A DNA stretch of 7,600 bases from Tannerellaceae bacterium (GTDB lineage Bacteria; Bacteroidota; Bacteroidia; Bacteroidales; Tannerellaceae), in contig JAISCM010000158.1 in NCBI GenBank assembly GCA_031265595.1, positions 1-7,600 of the forward strand. The letters are read 5' to 3'. Within the stretch, counting starts at the first letter, position 1. Every line of letters starts with the position of its first letter. The notes beneath the pieces are model-generated. The model did not search any database, was not told the origin of the DNA, and was given only the letters and a program-made list of their open reading frames with translations. Of the stretch, positions 1 through 5,738 are shown piece by piece. A program made the translations under genes and the position numbers.

Positions 1-85
1 TTTACCATGAACTAATCTATCCTACGTGAAGTATAAGTAGTCAGATCGTAAAGAAGTAATTGTTTGGTCGTATCCTATTGATCGT

Positions 86-193
86 CTCACCCAGGTGATA
101 CACCTGCCTCACCCGGGTGGTCCACCTGTCTCACCCGGGTGGTCCACCTGTCTCACCCGGGTGGTCCACCTGTACCACCCGGGTGGTACGATC
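86..193. repeat. Array of five 22-bp tandem repeats with palindromic cores
   Basis: Five units follow one another with an exact 22-bp period. The core CCCGGG occurs at 112, 134, 156 and 178, and a variant CCCAGG at 90. The units at 108-129, 130-151 and 152-173 are identical and contain CACCCGGGTGGTCCACCT. The first unit (86-107) and last unit (174-193) are diverged. Each unit carries two inverted repeats, the CACCCGGGTG palindrome and GGTGG-T-CCACC, so either strand could fold into several alternative hairpins. The array is more GC-rich than its flanks. It lies 65 bp beyond the stop codon of the lipoprotein gene, on that gene's downstream side. The period is not a multiple of three and no plausible protein crosses it. 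Bases 1-85 and 194-257 show no gene, and all six frames are closed near the left edge. The function is unknown: a protein-binding array, a transcript 3' structure, or a neutral minisatellite are all possible. Confidence 0.9.
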
Positions 194-257
194 AGAGGTA
201 CGCCATGGAAATACGAAACAGATACGATCCCCCCAATAGTTTTGTACGAAGAATCTA

Positions 258-1310
258 TTAAATGCCCTCTATATCAGCGGCCACTATATCTCCTATGTTA
301 GCGTCGTATCCGTATAGTGTGTTTTCGTCTACGCATATATGGCTTACTTGTCTGTCTGCGCTTAATCGTGCAACCGGGTTTCCATTCCAATCAAATACGT
401 GGATAATATGGCTCTTTGTGTAAGAACCATCCGGATTCTCCACTTGATTCAATCCCGAATAGAGAGCAAATATGTGTGTGTCATTTGAATCCATCGAGAG
501 GTAGCCCCATCTTGTTTGTGGATTGATGGCAAAATATCCGGCATTTTCTTTATAATCGGCCAGGAATAGGTTATGTTCCTTTATCAATACCGCTTTGTCT
601 GTGCTGCAATCATAGATCTGTATCATCCCTGCATAGTTTGTACATGTTGCCACTTTATTCTCTTTCGGATTCGTTGTAATCCGTCCCCAGTAAGCAAAAG
701 CATGAGTCCCATCGCTTATTTCTTCACTTTTCTTTTCAGGTAATTCCCCTTCCTTCGAGATAATTTCTCCCTCTTCGTCTACAAGTATAAACCGGTTTAA
801 TCCGGCATCGCCGAGGCTTATGGCTGCAAACGTATTCTTATTGAGACGATCTATTTGTATGGGAGAAAAGGAAGATATATGTTTCATCAGTATATCAGGC
901 GCGTAATGTTCGTCACGCTGTAGGATGGAGTCGATGTTGAAATGGTAAATCAAACGTTTCTGCATATCATAGACTCCGATATGTTTATTGTCTGCCTGGA
1001 TAATATTGGCAGCTTGCAGGAAATGCCCGGGCCCTTCTCCTGTTTCTCCGAACATATAACTCGCTTTGGTTTTCTTGTCGATCAGCAGTATTTGTGCTTC
1101 CATATTTCTTCCTGTTATAGCCAGAAAAGCGCCCACCGATTTTATACTTATAACTTCACCCATATTTTCACTCATATTCATGTTGCTGAGGGAAAGCTCT
1201 TTTTCTTTAAGGAAAGTCATACTTTCCCTGGTGTTATATCCACAACTTAAAAGAGAGAGAGAACAGGCAACTAAAAGCATGATGCCACATTTGTTGTTTT
1301 TTTGTTTCAT
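258..1310 (-). CDS. Putative lipoprotein with six-bladed beta-propeller (TolB-like/BF3164-like)
   Basis: This 350-residue protein starts with a lipoprotein signal peptide: a basic N-terminus (MKQKNNK), a hydrophobic stretch at about residues 9-21, and a lipobox LLSC ending at Cys23, the expected lipidation site. The residues after Cys23 (GYNTRES) lack the acidic cluster that often directs Bacteroidetes lipoproteins to the cell surface, so a periplasm-facing anchor is possible. The rest has repeated beta-strand segments and landmarks typical of Bacteroidetes propeller lipoproteins: GETGEGPGHF (residues 88-97), IGVYDMQKRLIYHF (111-124), and late blade-like segments HVFDWNGNPV (304-313) and LYGYDANIGDIVAADI (332-347). 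No catalytic motif is visible. Family membership is inferred from pattern, not from a search, and the ligand is unknown. It appears monocistronic: murF lies 260 bp upstream on the same strand, with a promoter element and an inverted repeat between them. The ATG at 1310 is the only start that gives a complete signal peptide. Confidence 0.8.
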   Translation of the reverse strand: MKQKNNKCGIMLLVACSLSLLSCGYNTRESMTFLKEKELSLSNMNMSENMGEVISIKSVGAFLAITGRNMEAQILLIDKKTKASYMFGETGEGPGHFLQAANIIQADNKHIGVYDMQKRLIYHFNIDSILQRDEHYAPDILMKHISSFSPIQIDRLNKNTFAAISLGDAGLNRFILVDEEGEIISKEGELPEKKSEEISDGTHAFAYWGRITTNPKENKVATCTNYAGMIQIYDCSTDKAVLIKEHNLFLADYKENAGYFAINPQTRWGYLSMDSNDTHIFALYSGLNQVENPDGSYTKSHIIHVFDWNGNPVARLSADRQVSHICVDENTLYGYDANIGDIVAADIEGI

Positions 1311-1371
1311 ATTATTTGGTCTTTATGTATAAAAAATCTTGCAAGAATCAGTTGTCCCGATGGCCAACGCG

Positions 1372-1379
1372 CAAAGATA
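1372..1379 (-). promoter_or_regulatory. Putative Bacteroidetes-type -7 element of the lipoprotein gene
   Basis: Read on the minus strand this is TATCTTTG, a match to the Bacteroidetes -7 consensus TAnnTTTG. Transcription would begin near 1365, giving a leader of about 55 nt before the ATG at 1310. No good -33 TTTG sits at the usual spacing; the nearest TTG is about 27 bp upstream. The call rests on the -7 element and its position. Confidence 0.5.
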
Positions 1380-1463
1380 AAAGAAATAGCAGGAAATCGT
1401 GTAAGGCAATGCATAAAATCATCCGTATCCCGGGGGTGGAAGGAAAAGAGATGGGTGAAACAT

Positions 1464-1529
1464 GCACGTTCCACCCTACTTTCCGCTTTGGGAGAGGGCT
1501 CCCGGCGCCTGGTGGAAGGTGGAACGTGC
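1464..1529. repeat. Compound GC-rich inverted repeat between murF and the lipoprotein gene
   Basis: A perfect 12-bp inverted repeat, GCACGTTCCACC (1464-1475) and GGTGGAACGTGC (1518-1529), encloses a second short pairing (TTCC 1481-1484 with GGAA 1514-1517). At its centre is a hairpin GGGAG-AGGG-CTCCC (1490-1503). The heptamer GGTGGAA occurs at 1511-1517 and 1518-1524, again at 1435-1441, and inverted at 1469-1475. The structure starts 42 bp beyond the murF stop codon, so it would lie in the 3' end of the murF transcript. It is not followed by a U-tract on either strand, so it is not a classical intrinsic terminator. It may be a dispersed repeat, an RNA-stabilising 3' structure or a binding site. 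The remainder of the 1311-1570 gap holds no convincing gene. Confidence 0.75.
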
Positions 1530-1570
1530 TAACGGATCTTCCCTTGTAGGTGGCTATGTATGTTGTTTTT

Positions 1571-2857
1571 TTATAATAAATCGATCGTTTTTTCCAGGGC
1601 CATGCTGCGGGAGCCTTTGATGAGGATGTGGTAGCGCGCTAACGGATCTGCCCGGAGGACGGATAGTAGTTCGTCCGTGGTCTGGCAGGTGGTGAACGCC
1701 GCTTTGCCTGTCCGGCTGAAATACTCGCCGCAGAGGTATACCTTGTCGAACTTTCCGGCTATTATTTCTTCTATCACTTCGGCGTGCAGGGCTTCGCTGG
1801 CTGTTCCCAGTTCTTTCATGTCTCCCAGGATGAGGGCTTTGGGGGATACGTCCATGGCGGCAAAATTCCGTATGGCTGTTTTCATGCTGGTGGGATTGGC
1901 GTTGTAGGCGTCTACGATCAGTTGGTTGGTTGCCGTCTTTTTATATTGCGAACGGTTGTTTACCGGTTCGTAAGCGGCGATGGAGCGGCTGATGCGTTCG
2001 GCCGGTATCTTGAAGTAACGGCCCACAGCTACTGCCGCCAGCACATTGTCCAGATTATAAGCCCCTACCAGATGTGTTTCAACGGTGTGTATCTTGCCTT
2101 GCTGCCGCCAGTTGAACGTAAGAAACGGCGTGTTGCCGACAACATGCCCCGAGGCAAAGGCTTCGTCTGAAGAGCCGTACGTAATTTGCTCAATGCCTTT
2201 GGCAATGGCTTGCAGTTCGCGGTCTTCTTCCCGGATAAAGATCACCCCTTTTGTCCGGCGTATGTAGTCGTATAGCTCTCCTTTTGTTTTTACAATATGT
2301 TCGTATGAACCGAAACCTTCCAGGTGAGCCTGCCCTACGTTGGTGATGATCCCGTAGTTGGGATGGGCCATTTCCGCCAGTTCTTTAATATCTCCCGGAT
2401 GGCTGGCGCCCATTTCTACCACCGCCATTTCATGATCGTGGTTTATCCTGAGTAGCGTAAGCGGCACGCCTATCTGGTTGTTCAGGTTTCCTTCCGTATA
2501 AAGCAGGTTGAACTTTGTAGAAAGGACGGTAGCGATCAGCTCTTTGGTAGTTGTCTTTCCATTCGTGCCGGTGATGGCAATAACGGGGATACCTACTATC
2601 TTGCGATGTCGCTGCGCTACTTGTTGCAATGCCTTCAGCGCATCATCCACCAGGATTGTCCGTTCGCCTGCATAATAGCGGGGATTATCAATTACGGCAT
2701 AATCGGCGCCGACGGCTAAGGCTTGTCCGGCAAATTGGTTTCCGTCGAACGTATCTCCTTTCAATGCAAAAAACAAAGAACCCCTTGGGCAGTTCCGGCT
2801 ATCCGTCGTTATCTGCGGATGGCGTAAATAGATTTGATATAATTCAGAAATAGTCAT
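1571..2857 (-). CDS. murF: UDP-N-acetylmuramoyl-tripeptide--D-alanyl-D-alanine ligase
   Basis: MurF is the cytoplasmic Mur ligase that uses ATP to add the D-Ala-D-Ala dipeptide to UDP-MurNAc-tripeptide, completing the pentapeptide precursor of peptidoglycan. The 428-residue length is normal and all three Mur-ligase domains are present. The N-terminal substrate-binding domain has TDSR (18-21). The central ATPase domain has the P-loop GTNGKTTT (97-104), NNQIGVP (126-132), EMGASHPGDI (148-157) and TNVGQAHLEGFGS (172-184). The C-terminal domain has DAYNANPTSM (316-325), GDMKELG (345-351) and KGSRSM (414-419). DAYNANPTSM and GDMKELG are characteristic of MurF rather than MurC, D or E. The ATG at 2857 follows a purine-rich GAAAGAAG on its own strand and gives the full N-terminus. 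The gene is divergent from folP, with a likely promoter at 2887-2894, and appears to be transcribed alone in this window. Confidence 0.97.
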   Translation of the reverse strand: MTISELYQIYLRHPQITTDSRNCPRGSLFFALKGDTFDGNQFAGQALAVGADYAVIDNPRYYAGERTILVDDALKALQQVAQRHRKIVGIPVIAITGTNGKTTTKELIATVLSTKFNLLYTEGNLNNQIGVPLTLLRINHDHEMAVVEMGASHPGDIKELAEMAHPNYGIITNVGQAHLEGFGSYEHIVKTKGELYDYIRRTKGVIFIREEDRELQAIAKGIEQITYGSSDEAFASGHVVGNTPFLTFNWRQQGKIHTVETHLVGAYNLDNVLAAVAVGRYFKIPAERISRSIAAYEPVNNRSQYKKTATNQLIVDAYNANPTSMKTAIRNFAAMDVSPKALILGDMKELGTASEALHAEVIEEIIAGKFDKVYLCGEYFSRTGKAAFTTCQTTDELLSVLRADPLARYHILIKGSRSMALEKTIDLL

Positions 2858-2886
2858 AAGCTTCTTTCAATAGCGTTTTCTTTGCA

Positions 2887-2894
2887 CAAATGTA
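2887..2894 (-). promoter_or_regulatory. Putative -7 element of murF
   Basis: On the minus strand this reads TACATTTG, matching TAnnTTTG. It would start transcription near 2880 and give a leader of about 23 nt before the murF ATG. No clear -33 partner is seen. It sits 20 bp from the opposite-facing folP element, so the two promoters overlap in footprint. Confidence 0.5.
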
Positions 2895-2914
2895 ACAGAT
2901 ATTATTTAATTCCG

Positions 2915-2922
2915 TACTTTTG
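2915..2922 (+). promoter_or_regulatory. Putative -7 element of folP-cdaA
   Basis: The sequence TACTTTTG matches the Bacteroidetes -7 consensus TAnnTTTG. Transcription would begin near 2929, about 22 nt before the GTG start of folP. There is no TTTG at the standard -33 spacing; one at 2881-2884 is too far away. Position and orientation fit a promoter for the folP-cdaA pair. Confidence 0.55.
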
Positions 2923-2950
2923 TAAGGATTAGTTTGTAAATAAAATATAA

Positions 2951-3793
2951 GTGAGGCAAAAATCAATTAATATCAAAGGAACGCTCGTTTCAATCGAGCC
3001 CCCTTTAGTGATGGGTATTTTAAACGTAACGCCCGATTCTTTCTATGCCGGCAGCCGACAGCAAACAGAGGCAGATATAAATAAACGTATCGAAACCATC
3101 CTGCAGGAAGGAGGGCAGATAATAGATGTAGGAGGATACTCATCGCGCCCCGACGCCGCCGACGTCTCTCCCGAAGAAGAAATGACGCGGCTGGCCTTTG
3201 CCCTCGGGGTACTGAACAGGCATTACCCGGAGGCGATCGTCTCGGTAGATACCTTCCGTGCAGATGTAGCCCGCCGCTGTGTAGAAGAATATGGAGTAGC
3301 GATCATCAACGATATTGCCGGCGGAGAGCTCGACCCCGGCATGTTTCAGACAGTAGCCGACCTGCAAGTCCCCTACATTATGATGCACATGCGGGGGGCG
3401 CCGCAGACCATGCAACAACTTACCACCTACACCGACCTGATCACCGACATCCGGCAATACTTCTCGGATAAAGTATACCGGCTCGAACAGATGGGTGTGA
3501 ACGACATCATCCTCGACCCGGGCTTCGGCTTTAGTAAAACAATAGAGCAGAACTACCAACTGATGCGCCACCTGGGCGACTTCCGTATCTTCGGGCTTCC
3601 CTTATTAGTAGGCATTTCGCGTAAGGCGATGATCTATAAATACCTCGGCACAAGCCCGTCTGAAAGCCTTAACGGCACAAGCATCTTGAATACGCTCGCT
3701 TTACTCAACGGCGCGGATATTCTCCGGGTACACGATGTAAAAGAAGCGGTGGAGGTAGTAAAAATAGTATCCAACTACACTAATACCTTCTAA
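2951..3793 (+). CDS. folP: Dihydropteroate synthase
   Basis: This enzyme condenses 6-hydroxymethyl-7,8-dihydropterin pyrophosphate with p-aminobenzoate to make 7,8-dihydropteroate in folate synthesis, and is the target of sulfonamides. The 280 residues cover the whole TIM-barrel family. Visible motifs are MGILNVTPDSF (21-31, pterin/phosphate-binding loop), IIDVGGYSSRPDA (57-69, loop 2, more often GGxSTRPGA), VSVDTF (97-102), IINDIAGG (118-125), MMHMRG (144-149), ILDPGFGFSKT (187-197), LLVGISRKAMI (218-228, with the conserved SRK) and the C-terminal RVHDV (259-263). The start is probably the GTG at 2951: an in-frame TAA lies directly upstream at 2948-2950, and the next in-frame ATG (3011) would delete the first strand and part of loop 1. 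There is no Shine-Dalgarno sequence, only an A/T-rich leader. The stop codon lies 2 bp before cdaA, so the two genes almost certainly share a transcript. Confidence 0.96.
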   Translation: MRQKSINIKGTLVSIEPPLVMGILNVTPDSFYAGSRQQTEADINKRIETILQEGGQIIDVGGYSSRPDAADVSPEEEMTRLAFALGVLNRHYPEAIVSVDTFRADVARRCVEEYGVAIINDIAGGELDPGMFQTVADLQVPYIMMHMRGAPQTMQQLTTYTDLITDIRQYFSDKVYRLEQMGVNDIILDPGFGFSKTIEQNYQLMRHLGDFRIFGLPLLVGISRKAMIYKYLGTSPSESLNGTSILNTLALLNGADILRVHDVKEAVEVVKIVSNYTNTF

Positions 3794-3795
3794 TT

Positions 3796-4563
3796 ATGTG
3801 GATGCATCTGGGTGTAAAAGACGTGATTGATATACTGCTGGTAGCCTTCTTTCTGTACTATACGTATACGCTGATGAAACATTCGGGCACCATGGCCCTC
3901 TTCAGCGGTATTGTTTCTTTTATTGCCGTATGGATATTAGTATCGCAGGTATTAGACATGCGGCTGATGGGCGCTATACTGGATAAACTGATCAGCGTAG
4001 GCGTTATCGTATTGATCATCTTGTTTCAAGACGAGATCCGGCGCTTTCTGCTCGCCCTGGGTTCGCACAACCGGTGGAAGTTCCTTACCAAACTATTCTC
4101 CCGGCGAGGCGCAGACGACGAGAATGAAAAGAAATACGTAGCCCCCGTAGTATTAGCCTGTATGAATATGGCCCGTAAAAAGACGGGAGCGCTGATCGTG
4201 ATCCAGCAAGAGATGGACCTGTCGGTATATGAACATACCGGCGAGATGTTCAATGCCGATGTAAACGCCCGCCTGATAGAGAACCTGTTTTTCAAAAACA
4301 GCCCCTTGCACGATGGCGCCATGATCATTGCCGACAGCAGAATCAAAGCGGCCGGTTGCATTCTGCCGGTTGCCCGCAACGCAATTATCCCGAAAGAGCT
4401 TGGGCTGAGGCATCGCTCCGGCCTGGGGATGTCTATGGAGACGGATGCAGTGGTTATCATCGTTTCGGAAGAAAGAGGAAAGATATCCGTAGCCCATGAA
4501 GGAAAACTGAGCCAGGACATAACAGCCGAAGAGTTGCAACAAATACTTTCCGGGGAAGGGTAA
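3796..4563 (+). CDS. cdaA: Membrane-anchored diadenylate cyclase (DAC/DisA_N domain)
   Basis: CdaA joins two ATP molecules into the second messenger cyclic di-AMP, which in other bacteria controls potassium and osmolyte transport and influences cell-wall homeostasis. The 255-residue protein has the standard CdaA layout: three hydrophobic N-terminal helices (about residues 10-30, 33-52 and 64-79), a short basic linker (82-112), and a cytoplasmic DAC domain from about 115. Both signature active-site motifs are present: DGA in PLHDGAMII (170-178) and RHR in LRHRSGLGMS (204-213). Nothing suggests loss of activity. The ATG at 3796 is 2 bp after the folP stop, so translation is probably coupled. 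Firmicutes usually place cdaR and glmM after cdaA; neither is here, the next gene being pta behind its own promoter. The membrane segments separate it from soluble DisA. The family call is secure; its regulator and receptors cannot be read from this window. Confidence 0.95.
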   Translation: MWMHLGVKDVIDILLVAFFLYYTYTLMKHSGTMALFSGIVSFIAVWILVSQVLDMRLMGAILDKLISVGVIVLIILFQDEIRRFLLALGSHNRWKFLTKLFSRRGADDENEKKYVAPVVLACMNMARKKTGALIVIQQEMDLSVYEHTGEMFNADVNARLIENLFFKNSPLHDGAMIIADSRIKAAGCILPVARNAIIPKELGLRHRSGLGMSMETDAVVIIVSEERGKISVAHEGKLSQDITAEELQQILSGEG

Positions 4564-4652
4564 GCGATACGCTTCTGTTAAATCTTCTAAAAGCTGCTAC
4601 GTTGGCTTGTAAATATTTTGTATATTTTGCAAAGTCAATATTGCATTTTGAT

Positions 4653-4660
4653 TATTTTTG
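4653..4660 (+). promoter_or_regulatory. Putative -7 element of pta-ackA
   Basis: TATTTTTG matches the Bacteroidetes -7 consensus TAnnTTTG. A TTTG at 4626-4629 could serve as -33, though its 23-bp spacer is longer than usual. Transcription would begin near 4667, leaving a leader of about 42 nt before pta. The 145-bp AT-rich gap (4564-4708) otherwise shows nothing but this element, which supports pta-ackA being a unit separate from folP-cdaA. Confidence 0.5.
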
Positions 4661-4708
4661 TAACCAAATCGTCTTGATAACTATTAAATAATATAAAAAC
4701 TTCCAGTT

Positions 4709-5719
4709 ATGGAATTATTGCAGAAAATCATTGAACACGCTAAAGCTAACAAGCAGCGTATTGTCCTTCCGGAAGGAACAGAAGAACGGACGCTTAGAGC
4801 TGCCGACCGCTTACTGGCCGATCAGGTGGCCGACATTATCCTGATAGGGAATCCAGACGAAATCAATTCGGCAGCTACCGCATACGGATTGAGCCATATC
4901 CGGCAGGCTACCTTTATTGATCCGAAAAATCATCCCAAAAAAGAAAGTTATGCAGCCTTACTCCTTTCGCTACGCCAAAAGAAAGGAATGACGCCCGAAC
5001 AAGCAGCTCTCTTAGTAGAAAACCCATTGTATCTGGCTTGCTTACTGATAAAAGCAGGAGATGCAGACGGCGAAATAGCCGGCGCGCAAAATACAACGGG
5101 AGACGTACTTCGCCCAGCCTTGCAACTGATTAAAACGGTGCCCGGCATAAGTAGCGTATCAGGCGCTTACTTAATGTTCACCCAAAACAAGAACTATGGC
5201 GAGAACGGCCTGCTGATCTTTGCCGACTGTGCGGTAATACCGAATCCCACAGCCGCCGAATTGGCCGAAATAGCCGTAGCCACCGCCCGTACAACAAGAG
5301 CGATTGCACACATTGAACCAAGAGTAGCCATGCTGAGCTTCTCTACGAAAGGAAGCGCCTCGAATGCAATGGTAGACAAGGTAGTAGAAGCAACCCGCCT
5401 GGCGAAAGAAATGGCGCCGGACATAAAGATAGACGGCGAATTGCAGGCAGATGCAGCATTAGTCCCCTCCATTGGCGCCAAGAAAGCCCCGGGAAGCGAG
5501 ATAGCCGGAAAGGCGAATGTGCTAATATTCCCTTCGCTCGAAGTAGGAAATATTGCCTATAAACTGGTAGAACGTTTGGGAAATGCAGACGCCGTAGGCC
5601 CGATCCTTCAGGGAATGGCAGCGCCGGTAAACGACTTATCGCGTGGATGCTCATCAGACGATATTTATAAGATGGTAGCGATTACCGCCAATCAGGCGAT
5701 CGCCCTCAAAGAAAAATAA
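4709..5719 (+). CDS. pta: Phosphate acetyltransferase, short single-domain form
   Basis: Pta interconverts acetyl-CoA plus phosphate and acetyl phosphate plus CoA in the cytoplasm, the first step of ATP-yielding acetate production. At 336 residues this is the short form, made only of the PTA_PTB catalytic domain; it lacks the N-terminal regulatory (DRTGG/P-loop) domains of the roughly 700-residue E. coli enzyme. Visible motifs are [13 protein letters not shown] (17-29), [19 protein letters not shown] (121-139), SFSTKGSA (210-217), [15 protein letters not shown] (242-256), [13 protein letters not shown] (274-286) and [17 protein letters not shown] (297-313). The Ser311-Arg312 pair corresponds by motif to catalytic residues known in this family. 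The motifs and the partner gene favour acetyl- over butyryltransferase. The gene ends 19 bp before ackA, and the two very likely form one operon. Confidence 0.96.
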   Translation: MELLQKIIEHAKANKQRIVLPEGTEERTLRAADRLLADQVADIILIGNPDEINSAATAYGLSHIRQATFIDPKNHPKKESYAALLLSLRQKKGMTPEQAALLVENPLYLACLLIKAGDADGEIAGAQNTTGDVLRPALQLIKTVPGISSVSGAYLMFTQNKNYGENGLLIFADCAVIPNPTAAELAEIAVATARTTRAIAHIEPRVAMLSFSTKGSASNAMVDKVVEATRLAKEMAPDIKIDGELQADAALVPSIGAKKAPGSEIAGKANVLIFPSLEVGNIAYKLVERLGNADAVGPILQGMAAPVNDLSRGCSSDDIYKMVAITANQAIALKEK

Positions 5720-5738
5720 CATAAACAAAAGATCAGGC

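Noticed and set aside
86..193. CRISPR array
   Set aside because: The 22-bp units abut directly with no unique spacers between them, and no cas genes are nearby.
95..301. Plus-strand open frame of 68 codons with Pro/Gly-rich repeats
   Set aside because: It is an artefact of reading through the 22-bp DNA array; the period is not a multiple of three, so the peptide repeats do not stay in register, and it overlaps the end of the lipoprotein gene.
942..1332. Plus-strand open frames opposite the lipoprotein gene
   Set aside because: They are antisense to a gene with a clear signal peptide and family features; their peptides show no motif.
1302..1549. Two overlapping plus-strand open frames in the gap after murF
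   Set aside because: They have low-complexity basic composition, no recognisable domain, and cross the compound inverted repeat; no start-site or promoter support on the plus strand.
1372..1570. Insertion sequence or miniature transposon around the inverted repeat
   Set aside because: I see no convincing target-site duplication flanking the arms and no transposase remnant; only the hairpin itself is supported.
3140..3571. 143-codon minus-strand frame inside folP
   Set aside because: It is a shadow of the folP coding bias; folP motifs run uninterrupted through it.
4026..4542. Minus-strand frames of 164 and 129 codons opposite cdaA
   Set aside because: cdaA has intact DGA and RHR motifs across the same bases, and the antisense peptides resemble nothing I recognise.
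4562..4574. Small hairpin AAGCG-ATA-CGCTT at the cdaA stop codon as a terminator
   Set aside because: The stem is only 5 bp and no continuous U-tract follows; too weak to call.
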